A stretch of DNA of 6,503 nucleotides, taken from NCBI GenBank assembly GCA_016718265.1, contig JADKDZ010000023.1, positions 1 to 6,503 on the forward strand, written 5' to 3'. Positions 5,628 through 6,503 of the stretch are shown here, piece after piece. Origin of the DNA: Uliginosibacterium sp. Its GTDB lineage: Bacteria; Pseudomonadota; Gammaproteobacteria; Burkholderiales; Rhodocyclaceae. The first letter of the stretch is position 1. Each line of letters begins with the position of its first letter. Under the pieces are notes generated by a model that did not search any database, was not told where the DNA came from, and saw only the letters and a list, made by a program, of their open reading frames with translations. Made by a program: the position numbers and the translations under genes.

Positions 5628-5779
5628 GGGCTTTGCCGCTTAGCCGCTGAAGGAAAAACGCCTTGCTTCGCGCGCGCCTGATCGGCCAAACTCGCGTCTA
5701 CGGGATTTTTGCTCTTTAAGCAGCTTGCTTCAGGGAATTTTACGCCGCCAAGCCGCACTGCGTCTGGGTTTGCGGGCTG

Positions 5780-6394
5780 TTGCTACGATTTGGCACGTCG
5801 GGGCGAATTGTTTACAACTGGCATCGGTATTACGACCCGGCCACAGGCAGATACATCTCAAGCGATCCGATTGGGTTGGATGGGGGGATCAATACTTATG
5901 GGTATGTGGGGGGGAATCCGCTAATTTTCTTTGATTTCGATGGGTTTAGCCGAGCTGACATAAATATCATGATTCGGCAACTACATCATGAATTCCCAGA
6001 GTGGGCACCAAGCGGAAGCTGGAAATTCGGGACACCATCTTCTGAGAACATTGCAGAGACTGACAGGTTAGGAAATATGACCTTTCCTTCTGAGTGGGCG
6101 GAGAAAGGGTGTTTGTCACCAAGCGAGTATTACAAACGCATTGCCATGGTCTTTCACGAAGGCATGCATAGCTCAGGAAGTGTATGGGAATTGCTGACTT
6201 CGTCGAACGACGACGACGCGCCGCTTCATAGTTCTATTTGGAAAAGGCAAGCATGGGAGTTCGGGCTGCAGAGACCAAGTGATCGGAGACCGGAGCCGAG
6301 GATGTGGGGAAAGCCTCGTAAGCGACCAGTCGACGCAGATGCTATGTATAGGAATTACTTGGAGCAAAACCCGGAGTGCACATGTCAAAAATAG
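5780..6394 (+). CDS. RHS C-terminal tip with a putative HExxH metalloprotease toxin domain (orphan, lacks the RHS core)
   Basis: Residues 12-55 carry the RHS-associated core end: YNWHRYYDPATGRYISSDPI, then GLDGGINTYGYVGGNPL and DFDG, the point after which these toxins become variable. Residues about 56-204 form the variable domain. It contains HEGMH (126-130), a zinc-binding HExxH signature, with glutamates at 137 and 160 that could be the third ligand, so a metalloprotease effector is a reasonable guess. The usual PGQYxDxETG block before YNWH is missing or degenerate. The frame is open only back to 5720, so the large RHS core is absent. No good ribosome site precedes the TTG at 5780, and it is probably a silent donor cassette or remnant. 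GC content drops: three 60-base lines I counted gave 45-53%, against 68% for one helicase line. Confidence 0.75.
   Translation: MLRFGTSGRIVYNWHRYYDPATGRYISSDPIGLDGGINTYGYVGGNPLIFFDFDGFSRADINIMIRQLHHEFPEWAPSGSWKFGTPSSENIAETDRLGNMTFPSEWAEKGCLSPSEYYKRIAMVFHEGMHSSGSVWELLTSSNDDDAPLHSSIWKRQAWEFGLQRPSDRRPEPRMWGKPRKRPVDADAMYRNYLEQNPECTCQK
6373..6376 (+). promoter_or_regulatory. Shine-Dalgarno for the overlapping immunity-type gene
   Basis: GGAG ends five bases before the ATG at 6382 and lies inside the last codons of the RHS tip. It supports this ATG as a real start and translation coupled to the toxin reading frame. Confidence 0.55.
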
Positions 6395-6503
6395 TCGCTC
6401 CACCAAAGAGCAAAGTCTCAATGAAATGGTCTCTTTGGGTTCTGTCTATTCTGACGGGCGTAGCGTTGATGTGGATAGAGTTTTATCCCATTGAATCCAA
6501 TCA
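6382..6503 (+). CDS. Putative immunity protein to the RHS tip, membrane protein (5' part only)
   Basis: An ATG at 6382, 13 bases before the end of the toxin frame and in another frame, opens 40 codons to the window edge without a stop. After a basic, proline-containing N-terminus (MSKIVAPPKSKVSMK) comes a hydrophobic segment, WSLWVLSILTGVALMWIEF (about residues 16-34). This is a likely transmembrane helix or uncleaved signal anchor. GGAG five bases upstream supports the start. In RHS and other contact-dependent toxins the gene directly after the toxin encodes the cognate immunity protein. That position is the main reason for this call, since I recognise no family. An unrelated inner-membrane protein is possible. 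Confidence 0.6.
   Translation, partial: MSKIVAPPKSKVSMKWSLWVLSILTGVALMWIEFYPIESN

Larger units (their letters stand above)
5458..5739. repeat. 282-base non-coding segment bounded by 12-base inverted repeats
   Basis: AATTCCCTGAAG (5458-5469) and CTTCAGGGAATT (5728-5739) are exact inverted repeats. Inside are a second inverted pair, GCCGATCA (5562-5569) and TGATCGGC (5679-5686), and several strong hairpins. No convincing gene lies within. It could be a miniature non-autonomous element, a structured RNA or an origin. I see no clear target-site duplication: the bases outside the arms differ (AAGG on the left, TTAC on the right). Confidence 0.35.

Noticed and set aside
341..5649. TTAGCCGCTG (341-350, 5640-5649) and GGCTTTGCCGC (376-386, 5629-5639) shared by both sides, as possible att repeats
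   Set aside because: The two words are in swapped order on the two sides, and one is part of the regulator's coding sequence. Short GC-rich matches of this length can arise by chance.

Overview
The window looks like a piece of a mobile or accessory region from a GC-rich proteobacterium (beta or gamma class is my inference; the sequence does not fix the species). It holds a compact regulator / primase-helicase / tyrosine recombinase module. To its right lie a structured non-coding stretch and the 3' tip of an RHS polymorphic-toxin gene with a candidate immunity gene. There are no tRNA or rRNA genes, CRISPR arrays or transfer genes.

Layout. (a) 1-166, minus: start of an XRE-type helix-turn-helix regulator that runs off the left edge, with an operator-like inverted repeat (193-220) upstream. 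(b) 373-783, minus: a second, complete XRE-type regulator followed by a good intrinsic terminator (334-282). (c) 866-3943, plus, divergent from (b): a long replication gene, originally one polypeptide. It has a CHC2 zinc-ribbon primase domain, a TOPRIM domain, a proline/alanine-rich linker and a P-loop ATPase (helicase-like) domain. In this copy it is split by two compensating single-base indels, one base missing near 1298 and one extra C in the run at 1888-1892. (d) 3943-5082, plus: an intact 379-residue tyrosine recombinase that overlaps the previous gene by one base (TGATG). (e) 5102-5200, minus: a 32-codon gene for a single-pass membrane peptide with a strong Shine-Dalgarno, convergent with the recombinase. 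(f) 5201-5740: no convincing protein gene, but many inverted repeats, three copies of CRTCACGAC, an AT-rich core and a segment bounded by 12-base inverted repeats. This is a candidate cis-acting region (origin, att site or non-autonomous repeat). (g) 5780-6394, plus: an RHS C-terminal tip whose variable domain carries HEGMH, a zinc-metalloprotease-type motif. (h) 6382-6503, plus: start of an overlapping membrane-protein gene, a candidate immunity protein.

How it may work (inference). The XRE regulator would control the divergent replication and recombination operon. The primase-helicase would replicate the excised element and the recombinase would integrate or excise it. The region downstream of the recombinase is the natural place to look for its attachment site or origin. 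The RHS tip and immunity pair belongs to a different system, interbacterial competition. It looks like a displaced (orphan) toxin cassette, and its lower GC content sets it apart from the replication module.
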